Shown piece by piece: positions 46,001 to 61,300 of a stretch of 64,000 bases of DNA. Under the pieces are notes generated by a model. That model ran no database searches, had not been told where the DNA came from, and worked only from the letters and a program-made list of their open reading frames with translations. The stretch spans positions 310,001 through 374,000 of the forward strand of contig OZ176058.1 of NCBI GenBank assembly GCA_964247055.1, read 5' to 3'. The position numbers and the translations under genes are program-made. Positions within the stretch are counted from its first letter, which is position 1, and each line of letters begins with the position of its first letter. Source of the DNA: Paragordius varius. Lineage: Eukaryota > Nematomorpha.

Positions 46001-49000
46001 AATTAATTTTATTATATATATAAATATATATAAAAATTTAATTTTATATATATTATAAATATATATAAAAAATGTAATTTTATAGTATTTTAAAATAAAA
46101 TAAATAAAATAATTAATTAAATAATTGTAAAATTAAAATTTTTTATTTAAAAATAAAACACTATAAAAATATACCTCATGGAAAAAAGCACTGACCAGAA
46201 AAACTATTATTGAAGCGACAAGCTTTGAAACTCCCAAATCCAAAAGCGGGAAATATAAATGTCTGAAAAATTAAAAAAAAATATAAAATTAAAATTTATA
46301 ATAATTTTTTATAATAAAATTAAATAAATTTATTTTTAACAATTTTTACAGTAAAATTTAATAAATTTACAGTAAAATAAATTTATATGGTATAAAAATT
46401 TTTACAGTGAATTATTTTAATAAAATTAAATTTTTTTAATAAAATTAAAATTTATAATAATTTTTTACTATAAAATTAAATAAATTTATACATGTTATTA
46501 AAATTTAGTGAAACTAAATAAATTTACAGTTAAATTAAATAAATTTATATATGTTATAAAAAATTAAAAGCATAGTAAAATTGATAAAATAAAATATAAA
46601 TAAATTTACAGTAAAATTAAATAAATTTACAGTTAAATTAAATAAATTTATATATGTTATAAAAAATTAAAAGCATAGTAAAATTGATAAAATTAAAAAA
46701 AATTTTTTTAAATAAAATTAAAATTTATAATAATTTTTTACAATAAAATTATTTTTTTTAAAAATATAAATAAATTTATATATGTTATAATAATTTTTTA
46801 CAGTAAACTTTAATAAATTTATTTTAATAAAATTATTTTTTTTAATAAAATTATTTTTTTTTAATAATTATATATTTACAGTAAAATTTAATAAATTTAT
46901 ATTATAAAAGTTAAATAAATTTTAATAAATTTATTTTAATAAAATTAAAATTTATAATAATTTTTCATAATAAATTTGATTTTAATAAAATTAAATTTTT
47001 TTAAATAAAATTGATTTAAATAAAATTAAATTTTTTTAATAAAATTAAAATTTATAATAGTTTTTTACAATAAAATTATTTTTTTAAAAAATAAATAAAT
47101 TTACAGTAAATTTTTTAAATTTATATTATTAAAAATTAAATTAATTTTAATAAATTTATTTTTAACAATTTTTACAGTATAATTTAATAAATTTACAGTA
47201 AAATAAATTTATATGGTATAAAATTTTTTTACAGTGAAATTAAATAAATTTTTATAATTTATAATTATTTTAATAAAATTAAAATTTATAATAAATTTTA
47301 CAATAAAATTATTTTTTAAAAAAATATAATTAAATTTACAGTAAAATTAAATAAATTTACAATTAAATAAAATAAATTTATATATGTTATAAAAAATTAA
47401 AAGCATAGTAAAATTGATAAAATAAAATTGATAAAATTTAAATTTATAATAATTTTAATTTTTTTACAGTAAGATATATTTATAAGTTATAAAAAATTAT
47501 ATATGTTATAAAAAATTAAAAGCATAGTAAAATTAATAAAATAAAATTATTTTTTTTAATAAAATTAATCCATAATAATTCTTTATAATAAAATTATTTT
47601 TTTAAAAAAATATAATTAAATTTACAGTAAAATTTAATAAATTTACAGTAAATTAAATTTATATGGTATAAAAAATTTTACAGTGAAATTAAATAAATTT
47701 ATATATATTATAATAATTATTATAATAAAATTAAATTTTTATAATAAAATTAAATTTATTATAATTATAAATAGATAAATAGAAAAATATATAGAAGTAA
47801 ATTTGATAATCAATAGATAAAACGTAGCAATCATAAGAGACAAATGGATATTATAAAAAAAAATAATACAATTATCGTTTTTTTTTGTGTTAATATATAA
47901 ATAAATGGTTAAATTGGGAAACTCATTTAATTTTACATTTAATAAAAACTACCAAACACAGATAAATATATTATATATATAAATTTTTGTAAGAAATATA
48001 CATATTAAAAATCAGCCATCTACTTTCTTAAACCCTATGGTTTTTTTTGAAGAATTAAACTCATCGTTATATTTTGCAAAAAAAAGGAATCTACATGTAA
48101 GTTACAGTAAAAATTGAAAATATACGTGAGTAAAAAACGTAAAAATTTAAAAGAACCAAATAATTTTTTAAGAATTATTAAATGTTCCCACACAAAAACA
48201 TTTTGATTACCATTGCAATTTGTAATTACACTAAAATTTTAAATTTAACAGAGGGACAAAACGTAAAAATATAAAGACAATAATTATTATTCAAAAGGCC
48301 AACCAAATCTTGAATTATTTTAATATTTCTAATTGATTTAAACTGCAAATTATATAATAGATTGTATTACCAATAAACATTTCTATCTCATACTTGTTAG
48401 TTTGAAACAATTAATAAGTTTAAAAAGTATGGAATCTTTTAAAAAAAATATTTGTCTTAATATTTTTACGTTGTTATGTCCGGACAAATTTTAGTTTTTA
48501 CTGTAATTAACTAGAAAAGTAATTTATATCACTATTCGCTATTTTTCCCACCTTGAATCATGTGAGTTATATAATAAAAAATTGAAATTATACTATGGAC
48601 AAAACGTAAATATATAAAGACAAATATTTTATTCAATCTTAATTTTTTTGCAATAAAATTCATTTTTTTTAAAACAACAAAGTATAAAATAGACAGACAT
48701 CTATATTGGTAACACAATTAATTATATATTTTATTTAATTGTAAATTCATCAATTATATGAAAAAGAAAATTAAATTTAAAAGAGTATGGAGTTATCTTT
48801 TTGAAATATTTATTATAGGTTTTGTCCATAGTATAATTTCAGTTTTTACTGTAAATTATATTAATATATGACATTGGTTATATATATATAAATATAATCG
48901 TCTCCTCTTAGTTTATACCTTTCGTCGATAAAATTATAATATTTAACTGTTTATTTGTAATTAGAGTAAAATTTGAAATTATACGTGAAAATATAAAGAC

Positions 49001-50608
49001 AAAAATTTTTATTTAAAAGACAACCATCCTATTATACAACCTTAATTGTTCTTATATAATAATTAAATGTAAAATACACATATATATTCCATAATTAACA
49101 AATCTAAACGATTATTTATATTTAAGTAAACCAAGTTTTAAAAATTATGATGATGTCTTTTAGAAAATTCAGGTTATTTCAAAATCTTACATTTTGCCCG
49201 TATAATTTTAATTTTTACTGTAAAATTAACATTGGATACTAATTCATCTAGTTTATTATTGGGAAAAATAGTTTAATTTTGTTTATCTAAAAAATATTTT
49301 TTAGCTGTTTTTTTGGATTTGACATTAGTTTTGTTTGAGAATATCAAATTTTATTGTTAGAAAATTTATGCCAGAAAGAATATACATATATTGGCTTACA
49401 GTTTTTTATCATTTAGCTCTAAAATTATTATTTAATATATATTGATATAATTTGGCATCAATAATCATTAACTAATTAGTGTTGATAAATTTTTTGTGTA
49501 TATTGTTATTGTAGAAAATATTTTATTAATTAATTAATCATCATTAAATTATAATTTGGAATCGATTGATATATATATATATATATATATTATAGTAAAA
49601 ATTGAAATTATTTACGTGAGGACAAAACGTAAAAAGAACAATTTTATTTTTCAAAAAAGATAACCTTACTTTTTAAACTTTAATTTTTTTAGTATAAACT
49701 ATTTAATTACATTTTAAATGATATAATTGAATGTATATCAACAATTTAATTATCTCAATTTTGCAAAACCCAACACAATAAGTAATATTTAAATTAAGTC
49801 AATATTTGTTTTTTTTTGAAGTAAAAAATTTGTCTTTATAATTTATTTTACGTTTTGTCCTTCCGTATATAATTGCTGTAATTTTTAATTACAAATAGTA
49901 AAATAACCAAAATCCTAATCTGACTCTACTTATAAAATAGATGGCGCTTTTATATTTTAACTATCCATTTAAAAGGATCTAAAAGGGGATGACTAGAATT
50001 TTAGTTGGTAATTATAATTTTAATTTCATATTTTATAATTATATATAAAACATATATTAGGAAACATATTTTCGCCTTACCTATAAATTAAAAATAAATT
50101 AATATTAGAAGGAATCAATCACTATACATATTCTCTGTAAGAAAAATAATTCAAAAATTCTAATGCGTGTGTTGCTTTTAGTTTTAAGACTTAGGATTCA
50201 TTCAAAAAAGTTATATCGAGTTATTGATAATATACCATTTACAATTTAAATTTACCCCCTTGAACAATTCAAATTCACCCTCAAACATTTAAATTCACCC
50301 TATTGAACAATACAAATTCACCCTAAAAATAATAAATTATGTATTTTCAAACTAATCTAACTCATTATTAATATGATTTTTATTTTGCAAAAATATATAA
50401 AAATATAGGTAATTTTTAATATTAAAAAACACATATTTGAATTGTTTAAGGATGAATTTGAATTGTTCGAGGGTGAATTTGAATTGTTTAAGGGTGAATT
50501 TGAATTGTAAATGGTATATTTCGATTTAAAAAAGAAAATTTTTTATTATTACTTCACACTATTAAATATTTTATTCAAAAATTATAATCCTCTCGATTTT
50601 TTATAATA

Positions 50609-50645
<37 letters not shown>

Positions 50646-52321
50646 TGATTACAAAATTTACAGTAAAAACGGTAATTATACAAGGACAAAACGTAGAAAT
50701 ATAAAGACAAATACTTTTTCTAAAAGAAAAAAATCTTGATCAAGTTAAATTTAAATAAAAATTGTTGAATATTGCAAAGTATGTAAAAGAGATTTAATTG
50801 GTAACACAATCAATTATACATTTTGTAATTGCTTATATAAATCAATTATATCGGAAATTTAGAAATAAAAATTATAGGCAGTTGTGTTTTAGAAAAAAAT
50901 TTTGTCTTTATATTTTTACGTTTTGTCCATAGGATAATTTAAGTTTTTTACTGTATCAAATAAATAATTTGTACACAATTTCAAATTATGAAACCTTTTA
51001 AAAACTTTGAGGCAATTCGTGGTTCTTTTATGATTTTTAAAAAGATTAACCTTTATTGATTGTTCAAGTTTGAAAAATTGCGAATTCCCTATCGAAATAT
51101 TTTTTAAAATTCTCAAGACTATTATTTCACAACGCAATATTGTAAAAAATATCGACTAAATAGGCCATTAATTATTTTGTTGAAACATAAATGCTTGAAA
51201 TAATACCTAAAACAAAATTTTTTTTAATATAATTATTAATTATTTAACTACTAAAAACTAAATATTTTAGATATAAAAATCTTTCTTTAATTACTTATAT
51301 ATCAAATTTTAAATATAGATATAAATTTTATATATATATATATATATATTTCGCTCACCTTGAACACCATCTGTGTACAGGTATGTTCCAACTTTGCCAA
51401 AATTCATTTATAGTTTCAGCATTCCTATAATTAAAAAAAATATTTAGAAATAATATTTTTCGAAAAATAAAAATTAATCAAAGGAAATTTATATTTATTT
51501 AAATAAAAAAAATTATAAAATATTCAAAGAATCTAAAATTTTTACATAACAAAAATTAAATAAAAATATCCTTAAATATTGTAATTTAAAAATATTTAAA
51601 AAAATTAAATAATAAAAAAAAAATTAAATAAAAAAATTAAAATTAATAAATTATTTTTAAATTTAAAAAAAATCAAAAATAAAATAAATAATTTTAAATA
51701 TTTTTAAATTTAATTTTTTATGAATATTTATAAATATAAAAAATACTATTTATACCACCAATCATTATAAAAATTTCGATCAGCAAAATATAAAAAATAA
51801 TTTAATAAAAAATAATTGGAAATTTTTTTTAAATAAAAAAAATAATTTTTAAAAAATAAATAATATTTTTAAATATAAAATATATATATACCACCAATCA
51901 TTGTAAAAATTTTGATCAACAAATTAAAAAATTCAATTTTATACAAATATATATAATATTATTAAATAAAATATAAATATTTTATTATTTAAATTAAAAA
52001 TATAATAAAATAAATTGGAAATTTATATTTTTAAAATTAATCAAAGTATTTTGAAATTAAAAGAAATTATTATAAAATTTAAATAAAAAATAATGATTTA
52101 TTTTATACTAAAAAAAATTTTTTTCTTAAGAAATTTTTAAAAAAATAAAAATTATTTATAAATATTTTATTTAAATAATAAATTTAAATAAAAAAATAAA
52201 TTAATTTAAAAAAAATATTTTTAAGAAATTAAAATTTATAAATTTTTAAAATAAAAAATTTATATATATATACCACCAATCATTATGAAAATTTCGATCA
52301 GCAAAATATAAAAAGTTACAT

Positions 52322-52356
<35 letters not shown>

Positions 52357-55300
52357 TAAAAAAAAACTATCAAAAAAATTGGAAATTTATATTTCAAATT
52401 AATCAAATATTTTCAAATAAAAAAATATTAAATAAAAAAAATCTTAAATGTTTAAATATTAAAATTTAAAATAAATAATTTTAATTATTTTTAATTTAAA
52501 ATTTAATTTACAAAAATTGAAAATTTATATTTTATTTAAATTAATCAAATATTTTAATAAAAATATTTTTAAATATTTTAATTTGTTTTAAATAAAAAAA
52601 AATTAAAATTAAAAAAAATATAATAAATTTAAAAAAATAAATTAAATCAAAATATAAAAATAAATATCTATTAAATTTTAAATATTTTAATTTAAATAAA
52701 TTTTTAAATATAAAAAATATATTTATACCACCAATCATTATAAAAATTTCGATCAGCAAAATACAAAATCTCAGCGATAACATTGAAACAGGAATGGAAG
52801 AGCCAATAGAAAAATATTAACCAGATTAGGTGATTTGGAATCTAAAAAAAATTTAAAAAATAAAAAAATTATTTAAAAATTAATTTTTTTTAATTTTAAG
52901 ATTAATTTTTTTATATATTTTTGTGTAATTAAATTAATTTTTTTAATTATCAAGTAATTTTTATTTTTTTTATGTATAAAAAATTTTGTTTAATTTTTTT
53001 TAACTTTATAAATTTGAAAAAAAAAATTATTTTATACATTTAATAATTTTGCATATTATTAAAAAATTTTTTTTTGAAATTTTTAACTTAAATAATAATT
53101 ATTTTATTTTTTTATTTTAATTTTTTTTTGGAATTATATAATTGAAACAGGAATAAAACAGCCAATAAAAAATATCCAAGTCAGATGATTAGTCAAAATA
53201 AAAATTTTAAAAATATTAAAAATTATAAAAAAATAAATAAATTATAAAAAAAATTTTTTGTTTCTTTTAAAACTTTTGTTTAATTTTTTAAAAAGGGAAA
53301 AAAAATATTAACCAAATCAGGTGATTTGGAATCTAAAATAAATTTTAAAAAATATATTTTTTTTAATATTTTAATAAATATTTTATTATAAATAATATAT
53401 ATATTAAAAAAATTATATTTTTATAAATAAAAATTATTATATTTTTTTAATTTATAAATTTTATAATTTAAACAAACTTTTATAAATTTAATTTTTTGAT
53501 TTTTCAAATATTTAATTTATTTTATTTTTATATATATAAAAATATATATTTTACAACTCTATTTTAAAATTTTATAAAATATTTATTTAACAATTTCTCT
53601 AAAAAAATTTGAAAAAAAATTTAATAAAAATTTAAATACCGCTAATTTCAAAAGTCTTTCGAACATTCTAGAATAATCCCAACATTTTTGCAATTATTAC
53701 AATCTTAAAAACTTGTTTTTAATAATTTTTATAAATTTTAATTGATTTTTTCGCATAATTCTCCCAAAAAATCACCAAAATAAACATTTTTTAATTATTT
53801 TATTTAATTCTTTAATAATTTTTTTAAAAATATTTAATAAATTTTTAAAAATATTCAAAAATCAAAAATTTAAATACTGCTAAAAGTCTTTCAAACTTTC
53901 TAACATAATCCATAGAACTGAATGGGTAAAAAATCCATATTATACGTTTTTTCAATAATTCATTTTATATTTTGGAAAAAACACCTGAAAAAACCATTTT
54001 GTAAAAAACTTTTTAAAAAAACATTTTTTAAGCTACTTTTTCGATATTTTCAAAAAAAAGGATTTTTCTAATAATTTTAATTAAAAATATTTAATAATTT
54101 TTCTATTTTAATAAATTTTCAAAAAAAATTTAAAAAAAATTTAAAATACCGCTAATTTTAAAAGTCTTTCAAACATTCTAGCATAATCCAATAATATTTA
54201 TGTTTTTTTTAAATTTTATCCAATTTTTACAAATTTTCAATAATTTTTCGAAAAAAAAACTTTTTTCAAACTTTTAAAGCTATTTTTTTTCCAAAACCAT
54301 TTTTTTAATATTTTTTAATAATTTTACTAAAAAAACATTTCGTAAGCTAATTTTTTTAAAAAAAAGCATTTTTCATATTTTTCAAGCTAATTTTTTTAAA
54401 AAACACCTAAATATATCATTTTTTATATAATCTTTTATAATTTTTCAAGAATATTTCAATAATTTAAAATATTTTTTAATAAATTAATAATTTTACTAAA
54501 AAAAATCTTAAAATAAAAAAAAATTACCGCTAATTTCAAAAGTCTTTCAAACATTCTAGCATAATCCATGGAACTGAATGGCGCCAAGGCATTATTAATG
54601 GTGGGAATTATCCATTGTTGGATTAGGCCAAGCATTAATTGTAATAAAAATATCTATTTTATTAAAAAAATTAATTTTAATAAAAATTAATTTTATAAAA
54701 ATTAATTTTTAATAAAAATTAATTTTATAAAAATTAATTTTATAATAATTTTTTTAAATAAATATTAATTAAAATTTTATAAAAATATAAATTTTTTTAT
54801 TTTTAATATATATATATATAAATTTTTTAAAAAATTTTAAATATTTTTTTATAAAAATTTTATTAAATATTTATAATTTAATTAATTTTTTTAATATATA
54901 TATATATATATAATATATAAAAAATAAAATTTTTTTTAGTATATTTTAATATATATATATATATATATATATGAATTATCCATTGTTGAATTAGACCGAG
55001 CATTAATTGTAATAAAAATATCTATAAAAAAATTTTATTTTATTTTAAAAATGATTAAATAATAATTTAAAAAAAATAATTTTTTAAATATTTAAAAAAA
55101 AAATTTAATTATATAAAATATTTTTTTTAAATATTTTATAAAGAATAAATTTTTTTATTTTATAAAAATTGTAATTAATTTTTTTTATAAAAATTTATTT
55201 TTTAAAAAATTAATATTTTTAAAAAAAATATCTAAAAAAAGTTATTTTGAAAATAATTTTTTATTTTTAAAAAGTTAATATATATTTATTTTAAAAAAAA

Positions 55301-58300
55301 TATTAATATATAATAATTTAATATTTTATAATATATAATTTATAAAAAAATTTTATTTTGAAAATAATTTTTAATTAATTAATTTTTATTTAAATAAAAT
55401 AATTTATCCATTGTTGTATTAGACCGAGCATTAATTGTAATAAAAATATCTAAAAAAAAATAATTTTAATATATTTAATTTATTTAAAAGATTTTTAAAA
55501 ATTTAATTTTTATTAAAAAAATATTAATTTTAAAAAATTTAAAATGAATATTTTTATTTTTAATATTTTGAAAAAAAATAAAATTTTTAGATTATTAAAA
55601 ATATTATTAGGCCAAGCATTAATTGTAATAAAAATATCTAAAAAAAATGATTTTAAAAATTAAATATTTTTTATAAAAATTTAATATTTTTAAAAAAATT
55701 ATTTTAAAAAAATTATTTTAAAAAATTTTTAAAAATTAATATTTTTATAATTTTTTTATTTAAATAAAATAAATATTCATAAATTTTTAAAATTAATATT
55801 TTAATTAAAAATTTTTTAATTAATATATTTTATAAATTAAATATAATTAAATTAGAATTATTAGAATTAATTGTAATAAAAAATCTATTTTAATAAAAAA
55901 AATAAATATTATGTAAAAAATTTTTTTTAATATATATATATATATAATATATAAATAAAAAAAATTTTTTAAGTATATTTTAATATATATATAAATTATC
56001 CATTGTTGTATTAGGCCAAGCATTAATTGTAATAAAATATCTAATAAAAAAATTATTTTAAAAAAAAATATTTTTTTTATAAAAAATTAAAATAATTTAT
56101 ATTTAAATTAAATTTTAAATAATTAATTGTAATATAAATTATTATTTATTTTAAAAATTAATTTTTAATTAAATAATTTTTATTTAAATAAAATAATTTA
56201 TCCATTGTTGAATTAGGCCAAGCATTAATTGTAATAAAAATATCTAAAAAAAATTAATTTTTAAATATTTAAATAAATATTGATAATTAATTTATTTTAT
56301 TTTTTAAAAAAAATATATTTTTTATTAAAAAATATATTTAATTTTTATAAAAAATGTAAATTAATTTTTAAATAATTAATTGTAATAAAAATATATATAT
56401 CAATTTAATATTTTATAAAAAAAAATTTAAATATCTAAAAAAAAATTTTTTAACAATTTATTTTTATTGTTAATTAATAATACTTTATAAAAATTTTAAA
56501 AATTAATTTTTTTATTCAAAATATTTAAATAATTTATTTTATTTTATTAATTTTTAAAATATATCTTTTTAAAATATTTATTTATTTTTCTATTAAATAC
56601 ACATTTAAAATTAATTTTTATTTTATAAAAAAATTATATTATTTTTTATTCAAAATATTTAAATAATTTTTTAAAAAATTTAAATTATTTTTTTATATCT
56701 ATTAATTTTTTAATTAAATTTTTCATATAAAATAATTTTTCAATTCATATATATATATATATATGTATAAGGCCGAGCATTAATTGTAATAAAAATATCT
56801 AAAAAAAATTAATTTTTTTTTTAAAATTAATATTTTTTTATAAAATTAATTTTTTATTAAATATCTTTTTCAAATATTTTTTAAAAAAAAATTTAAAAGA
56901 AATAATTTTTTTTAATATAAAATATAAAAAAATTAATAAATATATATATAAAATTAAATATAATTTTAAAAATTATATATTTTATTTTAAAATATGTATA
57001 TTAAATAAAATATATCTATTTTTAAAAAATTAAATATATTCATATAAAAATAAATAATTTAGGTTTTAAAAAAATTTGAAAATTAAAATATATTTATAGA
57101 AATAATTAATAAAAAATTATATATTTATTTTTTTAAAATTAAATATTTTTATTAAATTTAATAAAAAAAAATAAAAAATAAAAAAAATTAATAAAAATAT
57201 TTATAATTAAAATAATATACCATTTCCATAATTCGTTTGAATAAAAATAATTTTCTAATTCTTTGAGTTTTTGGGAAATTTAATTCATAACAGAACGTGG
57301 GCACCAATAAGAAATAATATAAATCTAAAAATAAAAAATATTTAAAATTATTTAATAAATTTAATAATATTAAAAATAAAAATATACAATATTCTAATTT
57401 TTTAAAAATATATATATTAATTTAAAATTATTTAATAAATTTAAAAATATTTAAAAAATAAATATATATAATAAAAATATAAATATTTAAAAATAAATTA
57501 TTTAATTTTAAAATAATTTCAATTTAAAATATAACAAATATTTTGATTTGATAATAAAAATATGTTTATAGATATTTAAACTTATTTCTATGCATATGTA
57601 TATATTTATTTTTTCATTTGTAATTATATTTATTATGCAAAAAATTAAAAATATATATATATATATATATATATTTTCAAAAATTTAATTAATATTTAAT
57701 ATAAAAATTATATTTTATAAATTTATTAAAATTATCAATAAAAATATATGTATTTTAAAATATAATATAAATAACTTATTATAAAAAAAATAAAAAAATT
57801 TTTAAATTATTTTAATAAAAATATATTAATTTTTCTAAAAAAATTACCTTTGAGAGTTAAGTTATCAGGATATTCTACAGGTTTTCTTCCAAACAAAATT
57901 TTCAAATCTAAAAAATATTTTTTTTATTAATAAAATAATTAAATTTAAAATAAATTTTTAATTTAATTTTATAAAATTATTAAATTATTTAATTTTTTAT
58001 TAAATAAAATAATTAAAAATATAATATTTAAATAATATTTATTTTTATTTAAAAATTAATTTTTTTATTATTATATTTTTTATTTAAGTTTTATTTTTAT
58101 GATTTAAATTATATATTTTTATATTTTATTTATTTATAAAAATAATTTTTAGATACAAATAAAAAAATATTATTATATAAATTTTTACTAAAAATTAAAT
58201 ATTTCAACAATATTTTTTTAATATAAAAAATGAATTAGTATATATTTTAAAAATGTAATTTTTAAAAAATTTAATATTTTTCTAAAAAAATTAATGTAAA

Positions 58301-61300
58301 ATAAAATAAAATTATAAAAATAAATGAAAAAAATTATTTATAAAAATTTAGTTAACATATATATATATATATATAATTTTAAACCTGATTTTAATTATTA
58401 ATTATATATTTTTAAAATATTAATTTAATAAACTCTATTTTTTGAAAAAAAATTTAAAAAAATATAAATAATATTTTATTCAAAAAATATTTTTAAAATA
58501 AATATTAAAAAATTTTTATTAAATATTTTTTTTTAAAAAATATATTTTATAAAAATTAAATTTTTTTTAAAATATATTTTAAAATAATATTTTTAAATAT
58601 TTATTAAAATATTTATAATATTTTTTAAAAAATTTAAAATTAATTTAAAAATTTAATTTTTTACATAATTTATATTTTTTATACAAAAATTAAAATAACT
58701 TTTAAAATATATTTTTTATTTGATTTTTTAAAAACTTATTAAATTCGTTATATGATAAAATATAAAAAACAATTATTTTAAAAAATTATCTTTATTAGAA
58801 AATAATTTAAAAAATAAAAAATTTTTAAAATAGATATTATATATTGTAATTAAATTTAGTCATAAAGCATACTTTTTATTAAATATAATATTTTTAAAAT
58901 AAATTAATAAAAATTTTATAAAAAAAATTCTTATAAAATGAAACTTTAAATAATTTAAAATAAATATTTTATTTAAATTATATTTTTTTAAGAATATATT
59001 TTTAAAACAATATTTTAAAAATAATTTAAAATAATTATTAAAATATAATTTTGAAGTAAAAAAATTATATTTTCAAATATTTATTTTATTAAAATAACTA
59101 TTAAAATATTTTTAATATATAAATTTAAATTTTTTTTTAAATAATTTTTAAAATAAATTTAAAAAATAAAAAAAATGATTTAAAAAAAATTTAATTAATT
59201 TAAAAATAAATTATAAATAAAAAATTTTTAATTAATTTTTATTTAAAAATTAATTTTTTTTATAAGTATAATTTTAAATAAAATAAAAAAATAAAAAAAA
59301 TTATTTATAAAAAATTATATGATTTAAAAATTTAAATTTTCTAATTAAAAAATATATATTTTTAGAAAATTTTTTTTAAATAATTTAAAAAATTGTTTTT
59401 AAAATAAAAATATATTTTCAAATTTAAAATATTTATTAAATAATTTTTTTAATTAAAATTTATAAATAAAATATTTTTTAATTTAAAATTTAACCTTTTT
59501 CATCCCTATAGGCATATAAGCTTTGAGGTGTACACGATTCTCGTTTAACAAATACTGAAGCACTTTTGAAAGTTCTAAAAAAAAAAGTTTTTTTTTATTT
59601 TTAAATTTTATTTTTAATTTATTTTATAAATAAATATGCTATAACTAAAAAATAATTTATTAAAAATAATAAATAATTATTATATTTAAATATTTAATAA
59701 AAATTAAAATAAATTCTATGAATTTTTATTAAACATAATTATATTATATAAATTACTTAAATATATTAATAATTTAAATAAATTATTTAAATATATTTAA
59801 TAAAAATTAAAATATAATTTATAATATTTAAAAATAATTAAAAATATATATATTAATTTGTAAAAAGAATTAAAAATTTAAATTTTTTAAATATTTAATT
59901 TTAATCATTTCAAATATTTAATTAAACTTATTTTAACAAATTTTTATTAAAATATAATTAATTGTATTTGTCTATTATAATAAAAAAAAGAATTAATTTT
60001 GAAAACACATTCAAAAATTATCAGGCGATTTCATTTGGAAAAACAGCCGATATCTGATGCATTCACTTGCACACATGATTAAAACCAGCTGATTTTCCCC
60101 ACATTTATTAGAAATAGAAATCCATATTTATATTCCTCAGATATAAAAAATTTTAAATCTAAAAATATTTAGAAAAAATTGAAATTTGCTTGTTCTATAA
60201 TTAACAATGTTGCATTTTGATAGAAAAAATTTTTTTACATTTGCTGTCTTTATAAATTTATTTTTTTATTTGAATTTATTAAAAGATTTATTAAGTATTT
60301 TATTTTATAATTAAAGAGCTAGCAGATTGAATATGTTTGTATATTAATTATAACCGAAGAGTAATTAATTATTTAAATAAAAAATAAAACGGTCTAAAAC
60401 TGTTTGAAATAATATTATTTTACAAAATAGAAAATAATCCTTTAAAAACAGCTGTTTGAAATAATATTTTACATGAATCTAATATAATCCTTTAAAAAAC
60501 AGTTTAAAAAAAATTTTTACAATAAACTTGAAAATCCTTTAAACAGCTGTTTGAAAAATTATTTTAAATAAAGGAACGAAAATATTTTTTTAAAAAAACA
60601 GATGTTTAAAATATAATTTACATAAGTAAACTAAATCAATCCTCTAAAAAACAGCTAAATAATATTTTTCATAAATAAACAAAAATAATCCTTAAAAAAC
60701 AGCTAACAATAATTTACATGAATTAACTGTAAATTCCTTTAAAAACAGCTGTTTGAAATGTAATTATCATAAATAAACTAAAATAATCGTTCATAAGGCT
60801 GTTTAAAATAATAATATACATTAATAAACTAAAAATAAACTTTTATAAAACAGCTGTTTGAATAATATTATTTTACATGAATAAACAAAAATAATCCTTT
60901 AAATAAATTAAAGTAATCCTTTATAAACAGCTGTTTTAAACTAAAATAGTGCTTTAAAAACAGCTGTTTTATTAATTTTACATAACCCAAAGAAAATAAT
61001 TCTTTAAAAAACAGCTATTTGAGTTTTACATAAATAAACGAAAATGATTCTTTCGAAAACAGCTGTTTGAAATATTATTTCACACGTATAAAATGAAAAT
61101 AATTTTTTAAAAAACAGCTGTTTGAAATAATATTTTACATGAAAAAACTAAAATAAACCTTTATACAAATATTAAATCCATCTATCAGAACAAAAAATTA
61201 AAAAATACCTTTTATTCTTGGGTACATTTCTATTTTCTGCCATATGATCATCACTCGCATGATCAGAATCAGCTGTTATTGAACTACCCTCTGAAACAGC

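Noticed and set aside
52541-52783. Phe/Ile/Leu-rich 80-codon frame on the minus strand
   Set aside because: It is intronic A/T sequence running out of the DGAT1 FYNDWW exon in the wrong frame.
59495-59574. Alternative reading ending [10 protein letters not shown] for the DGAT1 loop exon
   Set aside because: It does not fit the splice phases of the exons on either side.
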